A stretch of 13,802 bases of DNA from assembly GCA_038240295.1 (NCBI GenBank), contig JBBSDW010000089.1:1-13802 (forward strand). The letters are read 5' to 3'. This document shows, one piece after another, positions 1 through 6,817 of this stretch. Under the pieces are notes generated by a model that had not been told where the DNA came from, searched no databases, and was given only the letters and a program-made list of their open reading frames with translations. The DNA comes from JABDDM01 sp038240295 (GTDB lineage: Bacteria; Bacteroidota; Ignavibacteria; Palsa-1295). Within the stretch, counting starts at the first letter, position 1; each line of letters starts with the position of its first letter. A program made the position numbers and the translations under genes.

Positions 1-1200
1 AGCTTGGCGATCATTCCTTTCGCGGCGCTCAGGCTCGAGCATGCGGCGAAAAAATTTGCGACCTTCAAGCTGATTAACATCGTCGTCACGCTTATCCTCA
101 ATTTTGTTTTTATCCTCGGATTTCACTGGGGCGTGCGAGGCATCTTCATCGCCAATCTTTCGGCTTCGGTTCTCGTGTTCCTGCTCCTTATCCCAACGAT
201 CCGGAAGTATCTCGAATTAAAATATTCGAAGGTCACGATGAAGACGCTGCTGCCATTCGGCCTCACGAATGTGCCCGCATATCTTGCAGCGATGATGGTC
301 CAGGTGATTGACCGGCCCATCGTGCAGTCGATCCTCGGTCTTGCGGTGCTTGGTGTCTACCAGGCAAATTATCGCATGGGGTTTACGATGATGGTCTTCG
401 TCAGTTTGTTCGAATACGCGTGGCGGCCGTTTTTTCTCAAGGAGGCGCGCACGGATGATGCTCGCGCGCGCAAACTCTTTGCTCGGGTATTCACCTATTT
501 TATGTTGATCGCGCTTGTCGGATTTCTCTTCCTGAGCATTGCGCTTCCCTACATCGTCTCGACGCCGATCTTCGGCCGCAGGTTGCTCAAGCCAGAGTAT
601 TTGACTGGTCTCGACATCATTCCGGTGGTCTTGCTGGCGTATGTCTTTCAAGGAATGTACACGAATTTCATCGCGGGCATTTATATCAAGAACCACAACA
701 AGGTTCTGCCGTGGATCACCGGACTCGGTGCCGGTGTGAACATCGTTGCAAACCTGACGCTTATCCCAATCATCGGCATCATGGGTGCTGCGCTCGCCAC
801 TCTCTTTGCCTACATGGCGATGGCCATCGCACTTTATTTTCAGGCACAGAAGGTTTACCGGATCGAGTATGACTGGAAGAAGATCGGTTCGATCGCGCTT
901 ATCGTCGCAGGGTGTTTTGGACTGGAGCGAGGCGTGACACTTGCGCATCTGATTTCGTCAGCAATGCCGCTCTTTTTATTCAGGATGGGAATTCTCGTTG
1001 CCTCGATCGCGCTTTTATTCCTGACCGGTGTATTCTCAGCTTCTGAACGTAAGTATATGACTCAACTCCTGTCGATGGGCCGCGGGAAAGGATCGGTAGA
1101 AGCCGTTAAGGTAGAGGCCGTTAAGGTTGAGGCCGAGAAAGTGGAAAGCATCGCGAAACCAGAGCCTCTTGGCGAAGCTGGGAAAAAAGTGGACGGCTAA
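1..1200 (+). CDS. Polysaccharide flippase (Wzx/MATE-like), 5'-truncated
   Basis: This is a multi-pass inner-membrane protein of the MOP/MATE-like polysaccharide transporter superfamily, which flips undecaprenyl-linked sugar units for surface polysaccharide or O-antigen. About ten hydrophobic helices are readable, with short charged loops between them, and a typical flippase segment YAWRPFFLKEA lies near residues 138-148 of the visible part. About 399 codons are present where the family usually has 480-500 residues. The frame is open to the first base, so the start lies upstream of the window; the TTG at base 4 is not a credible start. The hydrophilic tail from about residue 356 is unusual: three in-frame 15-bp units at 1096-1140 encode VEAVK, VEAVK and VEAEK, followed by a Lys/Glu-rich end. 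The specific sugar substrate cannot be told. The family call is firm and the exact role is inferred. Confidence 0.85.
   Translation, partial: SLAIIPFAALRLEHAAKKFATFKLINIVVTLILNFVFILGFHWGVRGIFIANLSASVLVFLLLIPTIRKYLELKYSKVTMKTLLPFGLTNVPAYLAAMMVQVIDRPIVQSILGLAVLGVYQANYRMGFTMMVFVSLFEYAWRPFFLKEARTDDARARKLFARVFTYFMLIALVGFLFLSIALPYIVSTPIFGRRLLKPEYLTGLDIIPVVLLAYVFQGMYTNFIAGIYIKNHNKVLPWITGLGAGVNIVANLTLIPIIGIMGAALATLFAYMAMAIALYFQAQKVYRIEYDWKKIGSIALIVAGCFGLERGVTLAHLISSAMPLFLFRMGILVASIALLFLTGVFSASERKYMTQLLSMGRGKGSVEAVKVEAVKVEAEKVESIAKPEPLGEAGKKVDG
1096..1140 (+). repeat. 15-bp tandem repeat in the flippase tail
   Basis: Three adjacent 15-bp units read GTAGAAGCCGTTAAG, GTAGAGGCCGTTAAG and GTTGAGGCCGAGAAA. 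They are in frame and give the pentapeptides VEAVK, VEAVK and VEAEK. A shorter decayed fourth copy (GTGGAAAGC) follows. This looks like slipped-strand expansion at a cytoplasmic, unconstrained C-terminus. Confidence 0.85.
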
Positions 1201-1587
1201 GTGGAAGCGTGTTCGAAAAAGTCTTACAGGCGCCGAAGGGTAACGCCGCTGGAGTAAAAATTGGAATCAGCCATTCCATACGACAGCGAGCGACCGATGA
1301 TCTCCGTTCGATCGGCGATGATCGATGACGCGAGGCTTTGGGCCTGATAGGAATTCGGGACGTCGTGCACGAGTTCGGGGCCGGAGTGGGCCGTACGCGT
1401 TTCGCTGAAGATCGGGGATGCTGAGAATCGATCGGTCAAGATGTAAAAAGATCGCATGCAGTCTCAGGTTGAAGAATTAAGCGAATGGTGATCGAACGTC
1501 AGGCGATCAGTGATAGAGGCCAACCTCTGCTATGCGTCGAAAGTTCGCGATACTTGGTTAAACAAATTATTACCGGAGTGATTTAAA
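1201..1587. other. Intergenic region with no convincing gene
   Basis: The region separates the flippase from the MscS gene. A 77-codon open frame runs on the minus strand from 1457 to 1224 but has no ribosome binding site, an in-frame stop three codons upstream, and no domain I recognise, so I do not call it. A 5-bp stem hairpin (AGAGG, loop CCAA, CCTCT) sits at 1515-1528 and may be part of a terminator or leader. The last 30 bases are AT-rich and probably hold the MscS promoter, but no clear -35/-10 pair can be assigned. Confidence 0.5.
1575..1578 (+). promoter_or_regulatory. Ribosome binding site for the MscS gene
   Basis: GGAG stands nine bases before a GTG codon at 1588. This favours the GTG over the in-frame ATG at 1603, which has no comparable purine motif in front of it. 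Confidence 0.6.
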
Positions 1588-2670
1588 GTGCCGAGTTCAG
1601 ACATGAGTCCTTTCGCGATTTCGAAGAACTGGTCCTGGAGTGACCTGGTCATACCGCTTACCGTCATCGGAAGTGCACTTGCGATCGGCTTCATCGCCGA
1701 ACGTATCCTGATGGGTCAGGTCAACAAAAAGACGGCAAAGGAAGGGTGGACGCTTCATCGTGGCATTCTTAGCTCCTTCCGCAAAATGCCGCCCTTGTGG
1801 CTCGGACTGATCGCTTTCCACTTCGAGCTTTTGCAGCTGCCGCTCTCAACGCTTGCTGCCAAGTGGCTGCAGGGGGCAATCACGATCCTGACCACCTTTA
1901 GTATTGTCATCGTTCTTGCGAGAATTGCGACGGCATTTGTCAGGAGCCATAATGCAAAGTCGAGCGATGCGCATCAGCGGATCACGATCGTCGAGAATCT
2001 CGTCAGGGTGATCATCTACCTGTTCGGTATTATGATGGTCTTCCATAATCTCGGGGTCTCGATCACACCTGTTTTGACTGCCTTGGGCGTCGGAGGTTTG
2101 GCTGTAGCACTTGCGCTCCAGGATACGCTCTCGAATCTCTTTGCCGGGCTTTATATCATCGTTTCGAAACAGCTTGATCCGGGTGATTATGTGAAGCTCG
2201 ACAGCGGGCAGGAGGGGACGATCAACGATATCGCATGGCGTGTCACCACGATTCGGACGCAGCAAAACACATTAGTCGTAGTTCCGAATTCGAAATTCGC
2301 GTCGAACATCTTCACCAATTTCGACCGTCCCGAAAAAATTTCGACGATCACCGTCCCGTTTGAATTTAAGAGCAGTTCGAACATGACCGAGATCACTGAA
2401 CTTTTGAATACGATCGCAAAAGAAGTAATCACAGAAGTCGATGGCGCCGATAAGTCGATCGAACCAAAAGTGCGCTATGCCGAATTGACGCAGGATACGA
2501 TTACGATCAACCTCATTATGGGGGTCGAAGAATACAGGGTTCGAGGCCGCGTGCGCGATGCGCTCTACCGAAAGTTCTTCGAAAGAATTGTCGAACTGTA
2601 TCCCGTCGATCTCCCGCTCGCACCGAAGGATGATAAGAAGCCGGTTGCGAAAAAGGAATACGAGCAATAG
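1588..2670 (+). CDS. MscS-family mechanosensitive ion channel
   Basis: This 360-residue small-conductance mechanosensitive channel opens under membrane tension and releases solutes on hypo-osmotic shock. Hydrophobic helices lie near residues 20-42, 70-88, 95-118 and 136-156. They are followed by the family's pore-lining helix, rich in Gly and Ala (ALGVGGLAVALALQDTLSN, residues 165-183). The beta domain follows, with the MscS hallmark QLDPGDYVKL (195-204), then GTINDIAWRVTTIRT and VVPNSKF (231-237). The C-terminal alpha/beta domain extends to about 340 and ends in a Lys-rich tail. It has one or more helices beyond the three of E. coli MscS, as many environmental homologues do. The GTG start at 1588 is chosen for its GGAG site. 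The TAG stop lies inside a 15-bp tandem repeat that continues past the gene. It appears to be a single-gene unit. Confidence 0.93.
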   Translation: MPSSDMSPFAISKNWSWSDLVIPLTVIGSALAIGFIAERILMGQVNKKTAKEGWTLHRGILSSFRKMPPLWLGLIAFHFELLQLPLSTLAAKWLQGAITILTTFSIVIVLARIATAFVRSHNAKSSDAHQRITIVENLVRVIIYLFGIMMVFHNLGVSITPVLTALGVGGLAVALALQDTLSNLFAGLYIIVSKQLDPGDYVKLDSGQEGTINDIAWRVTTIRTQQNTLVVVPNSKFASNIFTNFDRPEKISTITVPFEFKSSSNMTEITELLNTIAKEVITEVDGADKSIEPKVRYAELTQDTITINLIMGVEEYRVRGRVRDALYRKFFERIVELYPVDLPLAPKDDKKPVAKKEYEQ

Positions 2671-2715
2671 CGATACGAGCAATCGCGAGACGAGCAATCG
2701 CGATACGAGCAATCG
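2656..2715 (+). repeat. 15-bp tandem repeat spanning the MscS stop codon
   Basis: Four adjacent units are visible: GAATACGAGCAATAG, CGATACGAGCAATCG, CGAGACGAGCAATCG and CGATACGAGCAATCG. The first unit contains the last four codons (EYEQ) and the TAG stop. The later units are downstream of the stop but keep the same frame, where TCG replaces TAG. Read through, they would add RYEQS, RDEQS and RYEQS and end at a TAA about 30 bases beyond. Confidence 0.9.
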
Positions 2716-2803
2716 CGGGCAACTCATCAGCGATCATAAAATATAGTGACCTCTCTCTGCGACTTGTTCCTTTGTCATCTCTCTTACCTATAGCCGATGC
2801 AGC

Positions 2804-3600
2804 ATGATTGGTCATTCAAAGGCGGTTATTACACGCAGCATGGAAACACTGGAAGAGGAATTGGCAACAGCAGACCAGGACAGGAGGCAATTCATGTCGC
2901 TGCTCGAGCCGATCTTCGCGAAGCTTTCACGATTTACGCTTGCACTCACACGTGATGACGAGGAGGCGCGCGATCTTGTCAGCGACACTATCCACCTCGC
3001 CTTCGAGAACTTCCGGAGCCTGCGTGAGCCTCAGGCATTTACCAGCTATCTTTTTACGATCGCATGGCGGCTTTCACCCGCTATACACTCACACGCGATC
3101 TATTGAAAAGTCAATTGTTGCACCAGAGTGAATATGTGCGAACCGAGGATACGCGAATAGATGTAACGAGTCTCATCCCAGTGGTTGCGCGATCTGCTCA
3201 TTCAACTCTGCAAGACGACGATCTTATTTTGTGGTATCAACCAAGTCCCGAGTTTTTTGCAGCGTTACCCGAGGACATCCGAAAGAACTTTGATTCGATC
3301 GCGAAAAGAGAGCGTGTCCGCTCAAGCAGTCTGGTCCAATCTGGCGGCCTCATTAGCGAAGCAACGATCACCCCAACCGCACGGCCAGGCGTCTTTACCT
3401 ACCGCCTCGATCTCGCCAACGATCGGATGCCCATGATGACACTCTATGATCTAACGGGACGCAAACTCAAAGTCGTACTCGACCACACTGTGGCCCCAGC
3501 GGGAGTCTCAGTTCGCGAACTTGATCTAAGCGGATTTGCAAGCGGCGTCTATCTGCTCGATACCTCAACAGAAGGCGGGAGCACAACACTTGCAAAGTGA
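2804..3600 (+). pseudogene. Frameshifted ECF sigma factor running into anti-sigma-like and T9SS-tail segment
   Basis: The first frame (2804-3106) encodes an ECF sigma region 2. FMSLLEPIFAKLSRFTLALT, DDEEARDLVSDTIHLAF and AFTSYLFTIAWRL match the core-binding and -10-recognition helices. The frame then breaks at about 3070. The coding signal continues one frame over with FTRYTLTRDLLKSQL and ends at 3600. No sigma region 4 is found. Instead there is a stretch DDDLILWYQPSPEFFAALPE that resembles the start of anti-sigma proteins. From about 3360 a Bacteroidota-type secretion tail follows, with MMTLYDLTGRKLKVVLD and the closing LDLSGFASGVYLLD. A sigma factor is cytoplasmic and a T9SS tail belongs to secreted proteins, so the simplest reading is a sigma/anti-sigma gene pair collapsed by deletion and frameshift. 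A sequencing error could explain the frameshift but not the domain order. The start could also be the ATG at 2840. Confidence 0.7.
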
Positions 3601-3755
3601 TGATCATGAAGTAAGAGCTGTCGCGCAAATGTTCCGATTCCTGCGAGAAGACGTCTAAACGCTTTCCGACAGTATAAATGGCTGTGCTACAAATAAGGGA
3701 AAGCGACTTCGCACCGGAGACCTGTCGAGATTCAACTGTTTTAGAACAAAGCTTA

Positions 3756-3975
3756 TTTAAAGTCATAGCACTTAACCCTAAAAAGCAAATGGCAGCGCTT
3801 CTTGTTGAGACCAAGGCCAAGGCGGAGTTAACGCTTGTCAAAATGAGGATTTGATCGCGACCCCTGAACGAATCGGAAACGGAAGAAGTCGCGCTTGGTG
3901 CGCTGATGCAATAGGCAGATCGAACGAAAAAAGTCACCCGTGAGCCGTATCATGGAAAAGCTCCGTAAGAGCTGA
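3756..3975 (+). pseudogene. Eroded type II antitoxin gene
   Basis: No open frame survives, but pieces of one small protein can be followed across frames. KVIALNPKKQMAALLVETKA, then KNEDLIATP, read in one frame from about 3759. After a one-base shift near 3868 the reading is NESETEEVALGALMQ. A TAG at 3912 is followed by ADRTKKVTREP. After another shift comes MEKLRKS and a TGA at 3973. The order resembles small Bacteroidota/Chlorobi antitoxins, which often end in a D-[RK]-T-K-x-V-[ST]-R-E-x-x-[IM]-x-K-L-R motif. This comparison is from memory. The start codon is lost. It sits beside the sigma-factor remnant, so the whole 2.8-4.0 kb stretch looks like decaying DNA. Confidence 0.5.
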
Positions 3976-4031
3976 AGATTGAATTCCTGGCCCATTGCGA
4001 ACCATCGGCGTCAATCAAAGCCGGGGCCTGA
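3972..4031 (+). pseudogene. Possible RelE/ParE-type toxin start, truncated
   Basis: Right at the remnant's TGA, CTG AAG ATT GAA TTC CTG reads (M/L)KIEFL, a common beginning of RelE/ParE-family toxins. One base change would restore an ATGA-type overlap between antitoxin and toxin. The frame ends after 19 codons and the rest is missing. The evidence is short, so the call rests largely on its position next to the antitoxin-like remnant. Confidence 0.3.
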
Positions 4032-4066
4032 ACCCTCGCTGTTCTACACGGGATCGAGATTCGTGA

Positions 4067-6475
4067 TCACTCTTTCGTCAGTTTCGCGCGAAGCACTCCA
4101 GTCGGGGTCTGAATGGTAACAAAATATGCTCCTGACGAGAGACCTGAAATGTCGACAGTAGGGGATTCGCTGGCATCGCGATCGTGCGATAATGTTACAC
4201 GGATTCTTCCCGTCACATCAACTACACTCAGCGTCGACCACGATCTTGCGCTTGTCGCGTCGAGTTGCAATTGAACAGATTTTGACGCGGGCTGGGGGAA
4301 GAGTGATAATGTGGTTAACCTTTCGTTTACTGGAGTGACTCCGAGCGCCGAAGAAAGTTTGCCAACATCGAAATTACCAGATCGCTGCATGTCATGCTGG
4401 AATGTGCCCCACTGAATGGCTTTGGGAGTGTGGGATGATGCGATCTGATAGACGTAGCACCACGCGCCCGTGTCGCTTACCTGCGGTGATTCGAGAAGTT
4501 CGAGTTTACCATCCGAATTCAGATCGGCCGCCGTGAGCAGCGTTGAGCCAAGTGTATGACGCCTGATCGGCCACATGCCCAACATGGGACGATGCTGGAG
4601 CCCGCTGATACACTGGATCGAATCATTGGCGGGCAAAATAATATCTCCTGCGCCGTCACCGTCAACGTCGACGATGAGCGCCTGGTTGTGACCCGCGTCA
4701 TGCGTGTTCATCGCGACGGGATAACCGATGACCGAACTGCCATCCATTCGAAAAACATAAAGCGAATCGTTAGGCGCCGGCATAACGATCTCCAGCTTGC
4801 CATCGCCATCAATATCGCCGAGCGATGGATAGCAGCCTCGATAACTTTGACCTGGCGACCACAACAAATGCGGCCAGCCTGGAAGCATCTTTCCATTCGC
4901 ATCATAAACTGCGATCGTTTCGCCCTGTTCGGCAGAATACGCGCGCACGAACTCCTGTTTGCCATCCTGCTCAAGGGAGCCTGCAACAACGCGGTCGAAT
5001 TCATACCGGCCCGTCGTCGCAAAGAGCGAATTGAGCCGCAGCGCATTGCCTTGAACATCCCACATCGCCGTCGCGCCTGCGACATGTGTATCGCCGGACT
5101 CGTCGTGAATCGCTACCGGACTTGGCCCGGCAAGAATCGCATTTGTTTTCCCAAGATCGAATCCCAATACTTCGGAGGCGGATTGCAACTGACCGAGATC
5201 GGCGAGCGTGCGTCCATCGCTCGATAGAAGCAGCGCATGATCGTTAGCGCCGCCAACAAGCTCTTCAAGTCCCGGAGTATTCGCATCGACCTCTGCGGTT
5301 GATGTAACGATGATATCTGCCGAAGGACGGACAATGCTGAGCGGCCACCAATTATAGAACAGGTCCCCGGTCGGCCGGAACGCACCATCGGCAATGTCAG
5401 AACCAGTGAGCAGAAAGGGACCAACACCATCCGCAGTGATCGTTGTGGCACTTGGCCGGTAGATCGGATGCGGAATAAATTTAGGCCACCCATCGAGCTG
5501 CGTAAGTTGAAAGCGCCACGTCATCGTGGTATCGTTACCGACGCTATCCCGCGCATAGACGATGAGGTCCTGAACGTTCGGACTCGATGCGGTCTGCCAG
5601 TTATAGCTGACCATATCGTTGTAATTATAAAGCTCACCCCAATGATCGGTCAGCACGCGCACTTGTGATCCAGCAGCCGTGTCCTTGACGGACACTCTGA
5701 GATACGATAAGTGATTGTGCTTCGCAAGGATCTGCAGTGGAACGATCCCATTTGCCACGTGCTCCGGTACATTACTCGAAGCTGGATCGACATGTGCGAT
5801 CGCGATCTGTGGTGGCAGAGCAGAAGTCCAGCCGGTATCAATGACCGTGGAAGTGTTTCCCATGTCATCCCAGGCGACGACGCTGAAGGTCATCCATCCA
5901 TCGCCGCGTGGCTGAACGAGTGCGGAAGTTTCTCGGGTCGTTGCCATGAGAGAATCCCACGTGTCGAGATAGCGGCCGATATAAACTTCATAATGCCAGA
6001 TGGAATCGCCATCGCGAGCAGGAACCGGAGGATCCCATGCGATGCGAACTCCGCCGGCGCGCTGTGGGTATTCCCGAAGGTGCTGCACCTTGTTGGGCGG
6101 CACGGTGTCGTTGACCCTGATGTGCTGACGATAAATGTTCGCCGGGCTGACGGTTGCGATATAAACGTCGCAGTTGAACTCCCACGGAATTGATGCCTGA
6201 TAATAGATCGTGAAGAGACCGGTCTCGCCAGGCTGAAGGGTTTTGGAAAACGTGGAGGTGGTGTCGAAAGTGAATACGTTGAAATCCTGTTTGACCGTTA
6301 CCGATGCGATCGTGATCGGCGTATTGCCAATGTTCTGATAAAGAATGGGGATCGCATTGGCCTTCGGGATCGAAGCCTTTTTGTTCGGATCAACAAGACG
6401 CAACTGCGCCTGGGTGACATTCACACCCAAAAATAGACAGCACACAAGCAGAGCGAAAGAAGAAGTTCGCATCAT
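4067..6475 (-). CDS. T9SS-secreted multidomain protein with FG-GAP repeats
   Basis: This is an 802-residue exported protein. A signal peptide occupies residues 1-24 (hydrophobic SFALLVCCLFLGV, cleavage after TQA). Residues about 25-125 look like an ASH/choice-of-anchor-D Ig-type domain (YQNIGNTPITIASVTV...LQPGETGLFTIYY). A fibronectin-III-like domain follows at about 126-215 (GGVRIAWDPP, HYEVYIG, FSVVAWDDMGNTS). Another beta-sandwich lies at 221-325. From about 340 to 690 there is an FG-GAP/VCBS-type propeller with calcium-binding loops DIDGDGK (554-560), DVDGDGAGD (603-611) and DLNSDGK (651-657); degenerate copies lie upstream. The last 80 residues form a T9SS type A sorting domain (LSLFPQPASKSVQLQL, VVDVTGRIRV, ISGLSSGAYFVTI). 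It is probably surface-attached or released, and its ligand is unknown. Two ATGs stand in tandem at the start and no good ribosome site is seen. It stands alone, with its 3' end abutting the toxin-antitoxin fossil. Confidence 0.88.
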   Translation of the reverse strand: MMRTSSFALLVCCLFLGVNVTQAQLRLVDPNKKASIPKANAIPILYQNIGNTPITIASVTVKQDFNVFTFDTTSTFSKTLQPGETGLFTIYYQASIPWEFNCDVYIATVSPANIYRQHIRVNDTVPPNKVQHLREYPQRAGGVRIAWDPPVPARDGDSIWHYEVYIGRYLDTWDSLMATTRETSALVQPRGDGWMTFSVVAWDDMGNTSTVIDTGWTSALPPQIAIAHVDPASSNVPEHVANGIVPLQILAKHNHLSYLRVSVKDTAAGSQVRVLTDHWGELYNYNDMVSYNWQTASSPNVQDLIVYARDSVGNDTTMTWRFQLTQLDGWPKFIPHPIYRPSATTITADGVGPFLLTGSDIADGAFRPTGDLFYNWWPLSIVRPSADIIVTSTAEVDANTPGLEELVGGANDHALLLSSDGRTLADLGQLQSASEVLGFDLGKTNAILAGPSPVAIHDESGDTHVAGATAMWDVQGNALRLNSLFATTGRYEFDRVVAGSLEQDGKQEFVRAYSAEQGETIAVYDANGKMLPGWPHLLWSPGQSYRGCYPSLGDIDGDGKLEIVMPAPNDSLYVFRMDGSSVIGYPVAMNTHDAGHNQALIVDVDGDGAGDIILPANDSIQCISGLQHRPMLGMWPIRRHTLGSTLLTAADLNSDGKLELLESPQVSDTGAWCYVYQIASSHTPKAIQWGTFQHDMQRSGNFDVGKLSSALGVTPVNERLTTLSLFPQPASKSVQLQLDATSARSWSTLSVVDVTGRIRVTLSHDRDASESPTVDISGLSSGAYFVTIQTPTGVLRAKLTKE

Positions 6476-6508
6476 TCAAGAACAGATGAAAAAAGACACA
6501 CCAAGCGG

Positions 6509-6519
6509 GGGCGAGCCCG
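6509..6519. other. Short GC-rich hairpin between DUF4926 gene and T9SS protein gene
   Basis: Within GCGGGGGCGAGCCCGC (6505-6520) a five-base-pair GC stem can form around a short loop. It lies 70 bases beyond the stop of the DUF4926 gene and 30 bases before the start of the secreted-protein gene on the minus strand. A T-rich run (TCTTTTTTC) follows it on that strand after about ten bases. It could be a weak terminator or a leader hairpin; the spacing to the T-run is not ideal. Confidence 0.3.
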
Positions 6520-6589
6520 CAGGAAACTATATCAGGCTACGGTCGATCACAACTTTGGCAAGCTCAAACGTCGAAAGGGGATGATGCCT

Positions 6590-6817
6590 TTATGCGGCCA
6601 TCTTCGCATCCTCAATACGATACAAAACTAAGAACATCTCCTGCGTAAACGTTGCAAGTGCGTGGGTCCTTCTAAGGCGATCTGCAAATTCAACGAGATA
6701 GAATCCATTTCCGGGATCGTCTACGATCGTCCCCATCGCGCCGCAGCGCAATTGATACTCTGGCAGGTCCACCAGAAGTCCAATAACATCCAGTTCTTTT
6801 ATTGCCTGCCCCCGCAT
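6590..6817 (-). CDS. DUF4926-type small protein
   Basis: This is a 75-residue cytoplasmic protein of unknown function. IKELDVIGLLVDLPEYQLRCGAMGTIVD (6-33) followed by FYLVEFADRLRR (39-50) fits the DUF4926 pattern I remember: a small SH3-like barrel with a DLPEYGL...G..GTVV core and a VEF strand. The ATG at 6817 is chosen over the in-frame TTG one codon earlier. It overlaps the gyrB stop by one base (TGATG), so translation is probably coupled to gyrB. A GAGGA sequence 13 bases upstream, inside gyrB, may assist. DUF4926 proteins are, as far as I recall, often found beside toxin-like or DUF6883 genes, not gyrB. The link to gyrase is positional only. Confidence 0.75.
   Translation of the reverse strand: MRGQAIKELDVIGLLVDLPEYQLRCGAMGTIVDDPGNGFYLVEFADRLRRTHALATFTQEMFLVLYRIEDAKMAA

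Noticed and set aside
217..948. 243-codon minus-strand frame opposite the flippase
   Set aside because: Antisense to clear membrane helices; Asp/Arg/His-rich content is typical of a shadow of hydrophobic codons.
1224..1457. 77-codon minus-strand frame after the flippase gene
   Set aside because: No ribosome site, an in-frame stop just upstream, and no recognisable domain; the length is expected by chance.
3467..3937. 156-codon minus-strand frame
   Set aside because: It runs antisense to the T9SS-tail segment and across the antitoxin fossil; composition and content look like a shadow frame.
6526..6552. Minus-strand TTGTGA and TATAGT upstream of the T9SS protein gene as a sigma-70 promoter
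   Set aside because: The spacer is only 15 bases and both hexamers are imperfect.
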